A program made the translations under genes and the position numbers. A DNA stretch of 35,098 nucleotides from Bacteroidota bacterium (lineage in GTDB: Bacteria; Bacteroidota; Bacteroidia; Bacteroidales; UBA12481). Position 1 is the stretch's first letter, and each line of letters begins with the position of its first letter. The DNA lies in contig JABHCC010000083.1 of the NCBI GenBank assembly GCA_018669475.1, positions 1-35,098 of the forward strand, read 5' to 3'. The notes below the pieces were generated by a model. The model made no database searches, was not told the DNA's origin, and saw only the letters and a program-made list of their open reading frames with translations. This document shows, one piece after another, positions 24,234 through 32,533 of this stretch.

Positions 24234-25640
24234 TCACTGTTCAATAGATTTAAGCAATTGCTCTGCCCATTTATCATTAGGATTAATTTCGAGCGATTTT
24301 TTCAAACATACAATTGCCTGGTTGGAGTCCTCCTTTTCAAGATAAGCTTCTGCCAGGCTATAATAGTAACCTGCCAAAGTGAATGATTCAGGAAAGTGAT
24401 CAATGTTGTATTGGAAACATTGAAAGGCCAAATCAAGGAGCTCATTCTCCATCAGATAATACCCGAAATCATCAATCATTTCCTCAGACAGTAAACCGAA
24501 ATAGATACCATCATTGAGTAGATTATCAAGAGTTTTTGTTGCTTGTTCAGCATATCCTTTTTGATACAATTCTTTGAGTTCCTTATACTGTTCAAGCAGC
24601 TTCAGAACCAGTGCTTCATCCTTTGCTTCCCTTATTTCCCTGCGCTTAAGAGCCTCGACCGAAGCCATTTCCATGGCAATTTCAAGGGCTGTGTCAGATT
24701 TCACTTCAAAGTCAGGTATAACACCAGTACCCTCCCAGTTTGTTCCAGTAACCGGATTGATTGTCCTTCCCCAGGGAATTTTTGCCTCAAAACGGTTATT
24801 AATTCTAAATGATTTCGTGAGGTGAGCCCCACCACCTGTTCTTTCACCAATTACAATTGCTCTATCTAATGCTTGCAGGCTATAGGTGAAGGCTTCCCCA
24901 GCAGAAAAAACATTACCATTGACAAGTATGTATAATGGAATATCTGGCGGAAACCTTATACCTTCCACTTGATATGACCAGTTCTCATCCGTAATATTTT
25001 CTTTCCGGAAGTAGGTTCTGTTGAGAAGAGTTGGTTCTTCAAAAAAGTATCCTGAAATAAGGCTCACCATCTCTGGTTTTCCTCCCATAACAAGTGATCT
25101 CAAATCTATGATTAGTGCATCCATATCAGAGAGGAAGTTCATTACTGACCGGACCTTTTCACCCGCAACATCGGGTGAACAGAAGGCCCTAAACTCAAGA
25201 TAACCGATATTATCCTTTTTCCATCCAATATTCATGAAGCCATAATTGCCTCTTTTGAGAAAATGGTTGTAACCTACCTTTTCAAGAATTGGCACTTCCT
25301 CCTCCTCCAGCTCTTCTATTCCAAATAAGGCGACTACTTTTAAGTGCTTATCATTACTGACCTCCAGTAAATCAGGATTCAATAATCTCACAAAATCAAC
25401 TGGTCGATTTACATCCTTGTCATACGCACCTGCTTTCAACTGCTCATTCATTTTAACTATACATTCTTCCGCCACTTCAGGGAATATGTAGTATTCTCTG
25501 AGCCACTCACTAACATTATCAATAACTAGTTTTTTCTCAGCAAATCCAGGTGGTTCCATATCAGATTGTGAAAAAAGAATTTGAGGAGATCCTATTAGTA
25601 AAGTTGAAAAGAAAAAAATAGGTATTAGTAGGTTTCTCAT
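24234..25640 (-). CDS. exported S41-family peptidase-like protein with C-terminal TPR
   Basis: 468 residues, signal peptide MRNLLIPIFFFSTLLIGS. It belongs to the S41 family of tail-specific/IRBP-like peptidases. Seen: an N-terminal helical part (YIFPEVAEECIVKMNEQLKAG), a beta segment GNYGFMNIGW with NIGYLEFRAF, ALIIDLRSLVMGGKPEM (the usual DLRxNxGG is changed), and the catalytic-Ser region FSAGEAFTYSL with S246; then GERTGGGAHLTKSF and TINPVTGTNWEGTGVIPD. The C-terminal part (about 380-468) is TPR-like (LAEAYLEKEDSNQAIVCLKKSLEINPND). It is the last gene of a sigma-factor operon and is homologous to the S41 gene at 29414. Confidence 0.85.
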   Translation of the reverse strand: MRNLLIPIFFFSTLLIGSPQILFSQSDMEPPGFAEKKLVIDNVSEWLREYYIFPEVAEECIVKMNEQLKAGAYDKDVNRPVDFVRLLNPDLLEVSNDKHLKVVALFGIEELEEEEVPILEKVGYNHFLKRGNYGFMNIGWKKDNIGYLEFRAFCSPDVAGEKVRSVMNFLSDMDALIIDLRSLVMGGKPEMVSLISGYFFEEPTLLNRTYFRKENITDENWSYQVEGIRFPPDIPLYILVNGNVFSAGEAFTYSLQALDRAIVIGERTGGGAHLTKSFRINNRFEAKIPWGRTINPVTGTNWEGTGVIPDFEVKSDTALEIAMEMASVEALKRREIREAKDEALVLKLLEQYKELKELYQKGYAEQATKTLDNLLNDGIYFGLLSEEMIDDFGYYLMENELLDLAFQCFQYNIDHFPESFTLAGYYYSLAEAYLEKEDSNQAIVCLKKSLEINPNDKWAEQLLKSIEQ

Positions 25641-25658
25641 GACAGTTTTATTTTAATA

Positions 25659-26819
25659 TTAAATTCCTGACATAAAATGAACTTCACATTGTTTGCAATC
25701 AATGGATATGGTTGGTGATGAATTCTTTGAACCTTTGAAATATCTCCCCCAACGATAGCCAGATTCTTCTTTCATCTCAATCATCTTAATGCCATCATCA
25801 AAGTAATACTGAGTGAGTTTTGTATGAGTATTAAGAAGGAAGTTTGGTGTTTTAGCTGAACCTATCTTAATAATGCTAAAAGAATTATTCAACTTGATTT
25901 CCGAAAAATCAGGCTGAAGTTCATCAATAATTACATCCCCGTTCATGGAGGTAATCGAAAGCTTTTTATTAAGCCGGTTAATGTAATAGTTACTAAACAA
26001 TGAATGGCTGCATTGAATCTCATTGAGTTCCTTAATTGTATATGTGTCTTCTTTACTATCATCAATATCAAGCTGTTCGACCAGATCAAAATTATATTCT
26101 GTGAAAGATGATTTACGAATTTGAAGCTGATGAATCGAGCTGGAATTTATCTCACAATGCTTTGCTTCTATATTAGCTTGTGTAAGTTCATTGATTTGAA
26201 TCTTTGAGTTGGTGGCTTTCAATGTCAATTCCTTGATGCTATTTGCCTTAAGTCTCACCGACCTTAGATCCAGGACAGCCTTATTGCTCAAATCACCTAA
26301 ACTGATTTTAGAAAGATTGCTTTTCAAGTGTAGTTCAATGCTTTTTGGGATATATAGTACTACTTTAATGTTATAACCTTTCATGGCAAATTTCTTTCCA
26401 TCTACCATCGTGACATCCCATTTTTTATGTGATGCCTCTATTCTTCTTGCTCCACAACTGAGGTTAATATGAATGGTATTATCAACTGGTTCTAGATTTG
26501 AAAACTGTATATTATCAATGAAGTCAATCGCCTCCTTGGTGTTAGCCGGGTCAACTTTTACAATAATGATTCTTTTAATAACTGGCTTGTCCCAAGTAAA
26601 GATCTCAAATTGATCTGAATTAGTTGGCATGTGAGCTGGCAAGCTTGTGGTGTAATCAATAGCTAGAATATTTGATTGGTTTACTTGAATCTCATCAATT
26701 ATTTCCCTTAAAATGGTATCGTCTGGATACTCACAATTTATAATAGCAAAAGATGCCTGGTTGTTTAAAACGAATAGAACAATCAGGCTAGATAGGCAGT
26801 AATATTTTTTTGCTTTCAT
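25659..26819 (-). CDS. exported DUF4097-like repeat protein
   Basis: 386 residues with signal peptide (KYYCLSSLIVLFVLNNQASFA). The central part is a low-complexity series of short beta strands, each rung about 18-20 residues (LDLRSVRLKANSIKEL, TLKATNSKIQINELTQ, NIEAKHCEINSSSIHQL), typical of a parallel beta-helix. Such proteins often follow an anti-sigma gene in Bacteroidota and are grouped as DUF4097-like; their role is unknown. The start overlaps the anti-sigma gene by 32 bases and the S41 gene follows 18 bases later. The assignment to the family is by look only. Confidence 0.6.
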   Translation of the reverse strand: MKAKKYYCLSSLIVLFVLNNQASFAIINCEYPDDTILREIIDEIQVNQSNILAIDYTTSLPAHMPTNSDQFEIFTWDKPVIKRIIIVKVDPANTKEAIDFIDNIQFSNLEPVDNTIHINLSCGARRIEASHKKWDVTMVDGKKFAMKGYNIKVVLYIPKSIELHLKSNLSKISLGDLSNKAVLDLRSVRLKANSIKELTLKATNSKIQINELTQANIEAKHCEINSSSIHQLQIRKSSFTEYNFDLVEQLDIDDSKEDTYTIKELNEIQCSHSLFSNYYINRLNKKLSITSMNGDVIIDELQPDFSEIKLNNSFSIIKIGSAKTPNFLLNTHTKLTQYYFDDGIKMIEMKEESGYRWGRYFKGSKNSSPTISIDCKQCEVHFMSGI

Positions 26820-27345
26820 ATTGGTTCAATTTTTCTAATTTGTTAATTTTCAACACTTCTTGTTCGATTCGGTTAAGGATTTTTAGTTTTTTCGCGTACA
26901 GTTGATAGAGCTCTTCTTCTGAGATCCGATGATTGGGATGCAAGCTATTTGCCGTATTAGCAGGAGGTAACATTACATCCAAAACCTTAAACTCATTTAT
27001 TAAGAAGTTGAAATTTTCTTTAAGTGATTTCGGTATATAACAAGTCCTCAATACTTGTAGTTTTTGATCGAGTTCAATCATGAAATCTTTCTCAATAGAT
27101 CCTGATTCGGTATCGAACAATGTAATAGTTGTAGCATCTTGTCTGAATGGTCTTATTGTATAATTGAATATAAATCCGATTGATATTAAGATCAAAATAC
27201 TAGCAGCTATTTGAAATCTAAATCTGGTCCTGCTAACTGATCGATTTTTCAATTCCTGCTCAATAGAGTCCCAGATGAAAGGATCAGCAGTGATCGTTTC
27301 CTCATGACAAACCTTCTCTTTAATGAACTCTTCAAATTTTGTCAT
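26788..27345 (-). CDS. membrane anti-sigma-like protein
   Basis: 185 residues with one transmembrane helix (about 43-64, FQIAASILILISIGFIFNY). The N-terminal 40 residues lie in the cytoplasm (FEEFIKEKVCHEET.., FIWDSIEQELKNR), the place where an anti-sigma would bind. The C-terminal 120 are outside and end with an amphipathic helical part (LYQLYAKKLKILNRIEQEVLKI). It overlaps the sigma-factor stop by four bases (ATGA), so the two are translationally coupled, which strongly suggests it controls that sigma. No canonical anti-sigma family motif was recognised. Confidence 0.65.
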   Translation of the reverse strand: MTKFEEFIKEKVCHEETITADPFIWDSIEQELKNRSVSRTRFRFQIAASILILISIGFIFNYTIRPFRQDATTITLFDTESGSIEKDFMIELDQKLQVLRTCYIPKSLKENFNFLINEFKVLDVMLPPANTANSLHPNHRISEEELYQLYAKKLKILNRIEQEVLKINKLEKLNQYESKKILLPI

Positions 27346-27971
27346 GTCAAATAAGCTTTTAGTTTCATTCTCAATAGTTTAAGAGCTCGTTGATATTGAC
27401 TCTTTGATGTTGATTCAGATATTTTCAAGAGTTGTGCGATCTCCCTATGTTTATAATTTTCAAATAAATAGAGGGTTAGAATTTGTTTGCAACCAGAGGG
27501 TAGTTTGTTGATCTCTTTATTAATCTCTGCTGAAGTGATGTTAATAAATGAGCACTCTTGGAGATCGTCTTCCACATCAAAAGCAGTCTCAATAGCCGGA
27601 ATCAGCATTTTGGTATTAAGTCGCTTAAGGCAAGTATTAATGACGATTCTTTTCAGCCATGGTTTGAACTTCTCAGGATCTTTCAGATTTTTCAATTTTG
27701 TAAAAGCTGAGATAAAGGATTCTTGGATACAATCTCTTGCGTCCTCCCTATCTGGCAACAATCTGTAACTTAAAACAAGCATTTCCTGGATATGATTTTC
27801 ATATAACAACTTCTGGGCAAAGGCACTTCCTGATTGTGCCTGCAAAACCAATTCTTGAATATTATCTGATTGTGCCAAATGCCCTTTTCTTATATGATCC
27901 TGAAAAGTAAAAAAAGACGGATAAAATTCTGGACTATTTTCAAAAATGAATAGTTCTCGCGTATGTTTCAC
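27342..27971 (-). CDS. ECF-type RNA polymerase sigma factor (GTG start)
   Basis: 209 residues. The start is a GTG at 27971; a stop codon lies immediately before it, and no ATG occurs until far inside the conserved region. Region 2 is at about 45-110 (LVLSYRLLPDREDARDCIQESF, FKPWLKRIVINTC) and region 4 at about 150-205 (LPSGCKQILTLYLFENYKHREIAQLLKISES), the helix-turn-helix. An N-terminal extension of about 35 residues is unusual, and a shorter product from an inner start is possible. It heads an operon with anti-sigma, beta-helix protein and S41 peptidase, and is divergent from the second sigma operon. Confidence 0.88.
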   Translation of the reverse strand: MKHTRELFIFENSPEFYPSFFTFQDHIRKGHLAQSDNIQELVLQAQSGSAFAQKLLYENHIQEMLVLSYRLLPDREDARDCIQESFISAFTKLKNLKDPEKFKPWLKRIVINTCLKRLNTKMLIPAIETAFDVEDDLQECSFINITSAEINKEINKLPSGCKQILTLYLFENYKHREIAQLLKISESTSKSQYQRALKLLRMKLKAYLT

Positions 27972-28050
27972 CTATTTATTGTTACCTTTTTACTATACAG
28001 GTAGTCTAATAGAATGAGGACAAATGGAATACCAATAAAATACAGAGATA

Positions 28051-28410
28051 ATGGAAGAGCGTATAGATTTATTAATAAGTTTCTTCTCCTATGGCATAAT
28101 ACCAGCCGCAATCGTTCTTATAATTCATGTCAGAAATAGAATGAAGCACAAGGAGAAATTGGCAATGATTGAAAAAGGGCTTGATCCATCAACCATGGGT
28201 AAGGAGGTTAATCCGCTATACCAAACCTTAATGTGGGGTACACTCCTTTTTGGGATAGGTTTTGGTCTACTATCTGGATATCTGCTATCAATTGTAAGCA
28301 ATTTGGACCAGAATGCAATTGTACCCATAATGGCAATCCTTATTGGTGGCATAAGTTTGATCGGATTTTACATTTACAAGAAACATACTGAGAACAAGAA
28401 ATCGAAGTAG
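28051..28410 (+). CDS. small membrane protein, DUF6249-like
   Basis: 119 residues: an N-terminal transmembrane helix (LLISFFSYGIIPAAIVLII), a charged loop with the motif EKLAMIEKGLDPS, and two further hydrophobic segments (WGTLLFGIGFGLLSGYLLSIV, IVPIMAILIGGISLIGFYIY), ending in a basic tail. The EKGLDPS loop resembles small membrane proteins of the DUF6249 type that lie next to ECF sigma genes in Bacteroidota; role unknown. Its stop is immediately followed by the ATG of the sigma gene. Likely linked to sensing or holding the sigma factor. Confidence 0.6.
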   Translation: MEERIDLLISFFSYGIIPAAIVLIIHVRNRMKHKEKLAMIEKGLDPSTMGKEVNPLYQTLMWGTLLFGIGFGLLSGYLLSIVSNLDQNAIVPIMAILIGGISLIGFYIYKKHTENKKSK

Positions 28411-28974
28411 ATGGATAACCTGCATGTCCAAAAAGTTATCGAAGGAGATACAGCAAAGTTTTCTTATTTTATTGAGAACTATAAGGATATGGCATTTTCA
28501 ATAGCATTTCGGATTCTCAGTAATCCAGAAGATGCTGAAGAAATTGTTCAAGACTCCTTTCTCAAGGTTTACAAGTCACTTAAAAAGTTCCGACAAGATT
28601 CAAGCTTTTCAACCTGGTTTTTTAAAATCGTAGTGAATAGCTCATTATCACGACTAAAAAGACACAAATATGCTGGTTATGAAATGGATTTAGAAGGTGT
28701 ATCTGATATGAGTATTGAAAGTGCTAGCTTGGCATATAAAAAACTGAAAACAGATGACCAACGAAAATATATTAACCTTGCTATGGATGAACTGGGACCA
28801 GAAGACAGACTAGTTTTAACACTCTTTTATCTGAATGAGAATACAATTGAGGAAGTTTCTGAGATTACCGGGATAAAGGGTGCTAATGTTAAAATGAGAT
28901 TACATCGAGCCAGAAATAAAATGTACAGCATATTAAACAGAAGATTAAAAAATGAGGTAAAAGATATCATATAA
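28411..28974 (+). CDS. ECF-type RNA polymerase sigma factor
   Basis: 187 residues. Region 2 runs about 20-95 (AFSIAFRILSNPEDAEEIVQDSFLKVYKSLKKF, STWFFKIVVNSSL) and region 4 about 125-180 (ELGPEDRLVLTLFYLNENTIEEVSEITGIKGANVKMRLHRAR). The start ATG directly follows the previous stop and the next gene begins within its stop (TAATG), so three genes are tightly coupled. It should direct transcription of an envelope or stress regulon, including the S41 gene downstream. It is about equally distant from the other sigma at 27342 as any two ECF factors; no specific subgroup is claimed. Confidence 0.93.
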   Translation: MDNLHVQKVIEGDTAKFSYFIENYKDMAFSIAFRILSNPEDAEEIVQDSFLKVYKSLKKFRQDSSFSTWFFKIVVNSSLSRLKRHKYAGYEMDLEGVSDMSIESASLAYKKLKTDDQRKYINLAMDELGPEDRLVLTLFYLNENTIEEVSEITGIKGANVKMRLHRARNKMYSILNRRLKNEVKDII

Positions 28975-29363
28975 TGAACAATACAAAACTTGATGAAATC
29001 ACAAAGGAAATTATTTCAAATAGTAAATTGGAATTGCAAAATCCGGAATTCAACAGAATTGTACTAAATATAATCTTGCTTGAAAACCAGAGGCAAAAAA
29101 CAATTTATAAAGTTGTTTTGTATGCAATAATATTTTTGTGTTTTGATGTTTTGATGTTCCTTCTTGTAAACCTTTCCAACTTCATTGCTGGTCCATTGAC
29201 TTCAGAATCTGGCTCTTTGTCAAACGGATTGACTTTGAACATGATCGTTCTAAAGAATTTGGTTCTTGAAAATAATATTATCCAATATTCAATTATTGTA
29301 ATCCCTATTCTTATAGTAATCCAAAAGTTAGTCTCTTTTAAAGCGGGCAAATTTGCCCGCTAA
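28974..29363 (+). CDS. small two-pass membrane protein, possible anti-sigma
   Basis: 129 residues: a cytoplasmic-type N terminus of about 40 residues (DEITKEIISNSKLELQNPEFN, LLENQRQKT), a transmembrane helix about 44-66 (VVLYAIIFLCFDVLMFLLVNL), a loop, and a second helix about 102-121 (IIQYSIIVIPILIVIQKLV). Its start overlaps the sigma-factor stop by one base. The place and build fit an anti-sigma factor or a small membrane regulator, but no known family is recognised. The stop codon is inside the 20-bp palindrome at 29342. Confidence 0.6.
   Translation: MNNTKLDEITKEIISNSKLELQNPEFNRIVLNIILLENQRQKTIYKVVLYAIIFLCFDVLMFLLVNLSNFIAGPLTSESGSLSNGLTLNMIVLKNLVLENNIIQYSIIVIPILIVIQKLVSFKAGKFAR
29342..29361 (+). 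terminator. 20-bp perfect palindrome overlapping a stop codon
   Basis: AGCGGGCAAA (29342-29351) is followed directly by its reverse complement (29352-29361), giving an 8-bp or longer stem over the stop codon TAA of the small membrane gene. No T run follows, so it might cause attenuation before the S41 gene, or be a protein-binding site. Confidence 0.45.
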
Positions 29364-29413
29364 TTGAATACCAATTGTTTGTCTATAATAATTAATGCTT
29401 AAGACACAAAACC

Positions 29414-30805
29414 ATGAAATCAATAAGTTGTTCATATCCAGAAAAAAATTGTAGAAGAGTCAGACGACCTTGGCAAGACATAAAAATAGTAATGATTGCT
29501 CTTACAGCACTGGCCTCATTCCAGTTTAGTTTTTCACAAGTTCAAAACCTGGATTCTGGCGTGAAGGGTGAATTAATAGATGAAATTGTGATGTTAATTG
29601 AAGGGAAATATGTGTTTCCTGAGGTCGGAAGCGAGATAGCGGAATATATTCAAAACAGAAACAAAGAAGGAGCTTATGCTAAAGTAACTTCAATACAGGA
29701 ATTTATTCAGGAAGTAACTAATGACTTGCAGTCGGTGAATAAAGATGCTCATCTTGGATTAGTGCGAAGAAGAGGTTCGCGTGACTCAGGTGCATCTCAG
29801 GAGGAGATGATTAAGAACTTCTTTCTCAAACAATCGTTTTTTCAAAATTTTGGATTTAAGAAAGTTGACCGCCTTTTAGGCAATGTTGGATACATAGTTT
29901 TAGATGAATTCTCTTATTTAGAAATGGATGGTAAAATGGTTGGTGAGGAAACTGCGAGAGCTGTGATGCAAGTGATGGCAAATACTTATGCCCTGATTTT
30001 AGATCTTAGAGACAATTTTGGTGGCAGGGAAGAGATGGCCTTACTATTGATGGATTATTTCTTTGAAAGCCCAACCCATGTGTTAACAAACAAAAGTAAA
30101 AGCGGAGAGGAAGGGCAAATCTGGACAGAGGGAAAAAACAAAATTGTGGGCATGGCGGACATCCCTATATACATTTTGACAAGCCATCATACTGTTTCTG
30201 GTGGTGAGATGTTTGCTTATGTAATGAAGAATAGGAATAGGGCGACAATAATCGGTGAGAAAACTCGTGGAGCTGCTCACAAAACCCATCTTTTCAGCCT
30301 TAAAAGTGCTGAGATTGACCTGGCTATTCCTTTAAGTACTACAATAGATCCGTTAACAGGAACTGATTGGGAGGGGAAGGGAGTTGAACCTGATATTGCA
30401 GTATCCTCAGGAAAAGCTTTTGATGTTGCATACAAAATGGCTCTTGTGGAAATGATGCAAGGTGATGTAGACGAATTTCAGCAAATTGAAATCGATTGGA
30501 CTTTGATGGAAATAGAAGGGAATGTAAATCCATCTATACTCAATGAGTCATCCATACAAGAGTATGTTGGTGTTTTTGAAGATAGAAACTCCTTTCTGAA
30601 GGATGGAGTATTGTGCTATCAGAAGATGGATCAGCAAGTTTACGAGTTGGCCCCAATGTCAAAGGATCTTTTTTCTTTTGTTGATCAAGGTATGTTCTTT
30701 GTCAGGATTAGATTTACTCGTGATCAAACCGGGCTAATCAATAAAATGTTCATGATCTATGATACTGGTAAAGAGGTTGAATTTTCAAAGACAGTAAATC
30801 AATAA
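29414..30805 (+). CDS. exported S41-family peptidase-like protein
   Basis: 463 residues. The signal helix lies at 24-42 (IKIVMIALTALASFQFSFS), after a basic N-terminal stretch of over 20 residues that is longer than usual. As in the S41 protein at 24234, it has an YVFPEVGSEIAEYIQNRNKEGAY part, VNKDAHLGLV, ALILDLRDNFGGREEM (intact DLRxNxGG), then SGGEMFAYVMKN with S262 as catalytic Ser, GEKTRGAAHKTHLF and TIDPLTGTDWEGKGVEPD. Instead of TPR it ends with a small beta-rich domain (EYVGVFEDRNSF, FVRIRFTRDQTG). It lies 50 bp after the small membrane gene and probably belongs to that operon. Confidence 0.87.
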   Translation: MKSISCSYPEKNCRRVRRPWQDIKIVMIALTALASFQFSFSQVQNLDSGVKGELIDEIVMLIEGKYVFPEVGSEIAEYIQNRNKEGAYAKVTSIQEFIQEVTNDLQSVNKDAHLGLVRRRGSRDSGASQEEMIKNFFLKQSFFQNFGFKKVDRLLGNVGYIVLDEFSYLEMDGKMVGEETARAVMQVMANTYALILDLRDNFGGREEMALLLMDYFFESPTHVLTNKSKSGEEGQIWTEGKNKIVGMADIPIYILTSHHTVSGGEMFAYVMKNRNRATIIGEKTRGAAHKTHLFSLKSAEIDLAIPLSTTIDPLTGTDWEGKGVEPDIAVSSGKAFDVAYKMALVEMMQGDVDEFQQIEIDWTLMEIEGNVNPSILNESSIQEYVGVFEDRNSFLKDGVLCYQKMDQQVYELAPMSKDLFSFVDQGMFFVRIRFTRDQTGLINKMFMIYDTGKEVEFSKTVNQ

Positions 30806-30930
30806 TCATAAATTGTCACTTCAATCATGGTTTCTGTTTTCAAGCAGCAGGTGAGCAGACGTGTGCGAATAGACTGTCGTTACAGTTATTCAATTTTTGA
30901 CTTTTTCCTGAATTGGACGTATATTAAAGT

Positions 30931-32154
30931 ATGCTTAGAACAATTCGAAATACAAGCTTCCTGGTATTCATGATCATTTCATGTTTTTCATTATCAGGAC
31001 AGACGAGGGCTGTTGTTGAAAACGCTATTCCTGATGTGGAATGGGACGCAGCATTTACACGTACAGAAGGCTGGACCGGGGGGGATGTTGCCGGAACAGT
31101 TAATATGGGCGATGGCCGAACGGTGTGGATGTTTGGTGACTCCTGGATTGGCAAGGTAGGAGAGGGCAAGCATGTTGGCGGATCACATATGATTAATAAC
31201 GTTATTGCAATTCATGACTCCTCAGAACTTGGCTCTGTGCGGGCTCCTCTGTACAAGGATATACATTTTGCCTGGGGCCCAAATAATTCTGAGAATAAAC
31301 CTACAGCATGGATTATTCCTAAAACTAGAACAGATGGTGAATGGTATTGGCCCAGTGGCGGGGGTGTTGTCATACCTGGATGTAATGGCACCCAAAAGTT
31401 GATCGTATTTCTTTTTCATCTGGCAAGGCGAGGAGAGGAAGACAGCTCATGGAACTTCAAACACATTGGAAGTGCTATGGCTATTGTTGATGATGCACAG
31501 GAAACTATTGAGAAATGGAAGACTCGACAATTAACAATCCCTTATAGCACTAAACCAGAATCTGCCACACATATTCACAGTCCACGAACAATTAACTGGG
31601 GAGTCAGTGCCATTCTTCAGATAAAGGAACCACTACACGAAAAATCAGGATTTCTGTACATATATGGAATAGATGATTCTGAGGTTCTCAACAAGAAACT
31701 GTTTCTGGCACGTGTTTATCCTGATGATGTCGAGAAGCTTGATCAATGGCAGTTTTTTTCCGGCGAGGACAATTGGTCTGCATTCCTTGGTGATGCTATC
31801 TCAATAGCAGAAAACGTGCCAAGTGAGTTATCTGTTAATGAGGATGTAAGACTGAATGCTGATACATTTGTAATGGTGCATAGTGAGCCTCTTTTCGGAC
31901 GAAAGATTATGATCAGAAGAGCTCCCAATCCTGAGGGTCCATGGTCAGATCCGGAACCTATATACACAGTTCCCGGTCTTGACAGAGGGAAAGAATACTT
32001 TACCTATGCTGCCAAGGGGCACTTGCACTTATCAAGACAAAATGAATTGCTCGTGACATACATAATCAATGCCAACTCAATATGGGAAATGGCTATTGAT
32101 GCGGCTATTTACAGACCAAGGTTTATTCGTGCTTCCCTACATCCTGATCTGTAA
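30931..32154 (+). CDS. exported five-bladed-propeller-like protein
   Basis: 407 residues with a signal peptide (MLRTIRNTSFLVFMIISCFSLSGQ). The blade-like motifs are GDGRTVWMFGDSWIG, NNVIAIHDSSELG, WYWPSGGGVVIPG, KHIGSAMAIVD, HIHSPRTINWG and RIRRAPNPEGPWSDP. The combination resembles DUF4185/DUF5005 proteins, which look like glycoside-hydrolase five-bladed propellers. Glycan binding or hydrolysis is likely, but no catalytic acid was identified. There is a 125-bp gap before it, with no clear promoter and no link to the S41 gene. Confidence 0.65.
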   Translation: MLRTIRNTSFLVFMIISCFSLSGQTRAVVENAIPDVEWDAAFTRTEGWTGGDVAGTVNMGDGRTVWMFGDSWIGKVGEGKHVGGSHMINNVIAIHDSSELGSVRAPLYKDIHFAWGPNNSENKPTAWIIPKTRTDGEWYWPSGGGVVIPGCNGTQKLIVFLFHLARRGEEDSSWNFKHIGSAMAIVDDAQETIEKWKTRQLTIPYSTKPESATHIHSPRTINWGVSAILQIKEPLHEKSGFLYIYGIDDSEVLNKKLFLARVYPDDVEKLDQWQFFSGEDNWSAFLGDAISIAENVPSELSVNEDVRLNADTFVMVHSEPLFGRKIMIRRAPNPEGPWSDPEPIYTVPGLDRGKEYFTYAAKGHLHLSRQNELLVTYIINANSIWEMAIDAAIYRPRFIRASLHPDL

Positions 32155-32533
32155 CAGTGTGTGATATTACCGGGGATAATACTTTACAGGATATGGAAAA
32201 AACACCTATCGCATCCAATCTGACCTTTCTCATGAGATACTGGTCAAATGACACCACTTATCCCTAATAAATACCTTAGATATGTGGTGTAAAAATTTGA
32301 TTGCTCACCCCAACCTTATTTGTTGAGAGAAATTGCCCTCCTTTGACATATCAAATAAGTAATATATAACACTTAAAACAGGAAGTTAGCTGTGGTAGGA
32401 ATGTGAGAATTGAATACCTTAATCACTCTTTCTTCAAATACTAAGCTAACATCCGAATAGCTGATATTCAAACGTAGTGAACCTTATCTGGAGAAGAGTT
32501 AGTTGCTGTCGTAATACTCTCTGTATAGCTAAT
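32155..32533. other. gene-free stretch holding a repeat copy
   Basis: 379 bases without a supported gene. Minus-strand open stretches of about 40 codons near 32170-32290 have no start or recognisable protein feature. The right end (32435-32533) is a repeat that recurs at 34812; see that entry. A T/A-rich stretch at 32348-32380 is noted only as such. Confidence 0.6.
32435..32474. repeat. repeat copy A, downstream of a FISUMP gene
   Basis: A 40-bp stretch that begins CAAATACTAAGC and ends ATTCAAACG, found again at 34812-34851 with two mismatches. The similarity continues with more changes for about 60 further bases on the right of both copies, up to the end of a FISUMP gene. Confidence 0.88.

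Noticed and set aside
24066-24386. Plus-strand open frame of 106 codons
   Set aside because: Its right two thirds overlap the S41 gene on the other strand and have no protein character; only the YMYWVDACFIEN stretch is meaningful, as a relic.
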